Shown here: one piece after another, positions 6,386 through 7,322 of the stretch
Position numbering within the stretch: position 1 is the stretch's first letter
Layout of the letters: the number at the start of each line of letters is the position of its first letter
DNA from: Planctomycetaceae bacterium
Lineage (GTDB): Bacteria; Planctomycetota; Planctomycetia; Pirellulales; UBA1268
Length of the DNA stretch: 7,322 nt
NCBI GenBank assembly: GCA_947464585.1
Contig: CANHYS010000094.1
Location: 1 to 7,322 of the forward strand
Reading direction: 5' to 3'
The notes under the pieces: generated by a model
Seen by the model: only the letters and a program-made list of their open reading frames with translations
The model's database searches: none
Told to the model about the DNA's origin: nothing
Position numbers and translations under genes: made by a program

Positions 6386-6970
6386 ATGTTCCGGCTTCGG
6401 CGGCTCTATGCCCATGGTTTCTTCTTGCAGCGGACCATCCCGCTGGCTACGGGCGTCATGGCCGTCACGGTCTGCTGTGCCGGCGTCGTCGGCTGCAGTC
6501 GCGGCCCGGCGCGTCCTGAGGTGCAGTTCGTCGAGGGCGTCGTGACGCTCGACGGCGCACCAGTCGAAGGGGCTACTGTGGGGTTCGTGCCTAACGGGGC
6601 CGGGCTGGGGGCGTTTGGTCGCACGCTGCCCGACGGCCGCTTCTTGCTGACATCGTCCCGCGGGGGAGTTCCCGGCGCCGGAGCCATGGCTGCCGACTAT
6701 GCCGTCACAGTCCAGAAGGTGGAGGGCGACACACCGCCAGCGGACGCTGCAGGCAGCGCCGCCGCCGCTGCGGGGTCCGCCGAAGATTATGAGAAATGGC
6801 GACGGGAGAGCGCGACCAAAACCGCCGCGGCGGTGGCGGCGGTGAAGTATGTGGTGCCGCAAGCCTACGGCGATCCCAAGACCTCGGGGCTCAAAGCCAC
6901 GGTGAAGAAGGGACGCAACAGCGGCGAAGCCTTCCGCTTCGAGCTGAAGGGCGACTTCAAGGGGCTGTGA
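6386..6970 (+). CDS. Lipoprotein with transthyretin/carboxypeptidase-regulatory-like domain
   Basis: A 194-residue predicted lipoprotein. A long basic N-region (about 1-16) leads into a hydrophobic core (about 19-36) and the lipobox GVVGC, with Cys37 as the lipidated residue. The mature part starts with VEGVVTLDGAPVEGATVGFVP (49-69), the beta-sandwich signature of small planctomycete lipoproteins, and continues with a GRTLPDGRFLL turn (78-88) and a YAVTVQKVE strand (105-113). An Ala-rich, low-complexity, partly charged insert (about 118-153) follows. The protein closes with the conserved YGDPKTSGLKATVKKG (161-176) and a final FRFEL strand. Proteins of this type commonly follow DUF1559 genes, and the 48-base gap suggests co-transcription. 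Function is unknown; an envelope partner of the DUF1559 protein is an inference from pairing. Starts at ATG 6383 or GTG 6377 would add only one or three residues. Confidence 0.88.
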   Translation: MFRLRRLYAHGFFLQRTIPLATGVMAVTVCCAGVVGCSRGPARPEVQFVEGVVTLDGAPVEGATVGFVPNGAGLGAFGRTLPDGRFLLTSSRGGVPGAGAMAADYAVTVQKVEGDTPPADAAGSAAAAAGSAEDYEKWRRESATKTAAAVAAVKYVVPQAYGDPKTSGLKATVKKGRNSGEAFRFELKGDFKGL

Positions 6971-7088
6971 CGTTTCGCGCGTTTGGCCCGTGGTTCGGCC
7001 GTTTCTTGCGATCGGGCAAGGCCGCAATTCGGTATCGCCCTGCGGCTGGCCTGCATGGTATTTCCTCTCCCGCGTGGACATTGGTTCC

Positions 7089-7093
7089 GAGGG
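7089..7093 (+). promoter_or_regulatory. Ribosome binding site for the truncated lipoprotein gene
   Basis: GAGGG ends 8 bases before ATG 7102, a good Shine-Dalgarno distance. It supports translation starting at 7102 and not at GTG 7093, which the motif overlaps. Confidence 0.5.
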
Positions 7094-7101
7094 TGATCGC
7101 C

Positions 7102-7322
7102 ATGCGTGGCCGCACGTTCCTCATCATGCTGCTCTGCTCGCCGGTGCTGCCCGGTTGCGGCGTGCTGCAAACACCCGGGACGACGTCGGATAGCTGGCTG
7201 ACGCGGGCTCGTCGGCAGTTGGCCCAGGTGGCCAAGGACATCGAAGCCGACCTGGATTTGCACGAGAACGAAGGACTCGAAGCCTTCGACCCGAAGGCCG
7301 CTCAGCAGATCAACGCCATGCG
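7102..7322 (+). CDS. Start of a small lipoprotein, cut off by the window end
   Basis: The frame stays open for 73 codons from ATG 7102 to the end of the window, so the gene is 3'-partial. The N-terminus is a compact lipoprotein signal: MRGR, a hydrophobic core FLIMLLCSPV, then LPGC with Cys19 as the probable lipidated residue. The mature part (about 20-73) is Thr/Ser-rich at first. It then becomes a charged, probably helical segment with alternating Arg/Lys and Asp/Glu residues (TRARRQLAQVAKDIEADLDL), possibly a coiled coil. I do not recognise the family. It is separated from the preceding lipoprotein by 131 bases with no clear terminator. Shared expression is therefore possible but not shown. 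Confidence 0.75.
   Translation, partial: MRGRTFLIMLLCSPVLPGCGVLQTPGTTSDSWLTRARRQLAQVAKDIEADLDLHENEGLEAFDPKAAQQINAM

Noticed and set aside
7021..7046. Possible terminator hairpin (GCCGCA/TGCGGC) after the first lipoprotein
   Set aside because: Only six pairs, a 14-base loop and no U-tract, so it is no better than chance in this GC-rich sequence.

Overview
The window looks like a stretch of a GC-rich planctomycete chromosome, most likely from the Pirellulales group. The main taxonomic clue is the right half. It has a DUF1559 protein with a type IV prepilin-like N-terminus (FTLVELLVVIAIIG, then CTNQLKQ, then a C-terminal His...Asp-Gly motif), followed by a small lipoprotein with a transthyretin-like domain. 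This pair is heavily amplified in planctomycetes. No rRNA, tRNA, CRISPR array or mobile element was found.

Left part (1-4991) is the tail of a [NiFe]-hydrogenase accessory operon, all on the + strand. In order it holds: an unrecognised 126-residue protein; a NifU-domain/Rieske fusion protein; a six-bladed NHL-repeat protein; and the maturation genes hypC, hypD and hypE. Three of the four junctions from the Rieske gene onward are ATGA start/stop contacts (1383-1386, 2510-2513, 3909-3912). The hypC-hypD gap is 5 bases. This is strong evidence for one co-translated unit. HypC (N-terminal Cys2), HypD (all seven conserved cysteines) and HypE (C-terminal PRIC) all keep their catalytic residues, so the machinery that builds the Fe(CN)2CO centre looks functional. 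Hydrogenase structural subunits, hypA, hypB and hypF are not in the window. They are expected upstream or elsewhere.

A Rieske/NifU electron-transfer candidate and an NHL protein next to hyp genes recall the accessory genes around the high-affinity uptake hydrogenases of actinobacteria (the Huc/Hhy systems). The inference is therefore that this operon serves an aerobic, possibly atmospheric-H2-scavenging, hydrogenase. The structural genes needed to prove this are outside the window.

Middle (4992-5248) is a 257-base non-coding junction. It contains a long imperfect hairpin that probably ends the hyp operon, a second perfect 9-bp inverted repeat, and a pyrimidine-rich leader before the next gene.

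Right part (5249-7322) holds the DUF1559 protein, a lipoprotein 48 bases downstream, and, after a 131-base gap, the start of a second lipoprotein cut off by the window end. These are cell-envelope genes with no evident functional link to hydrogen metabolism.
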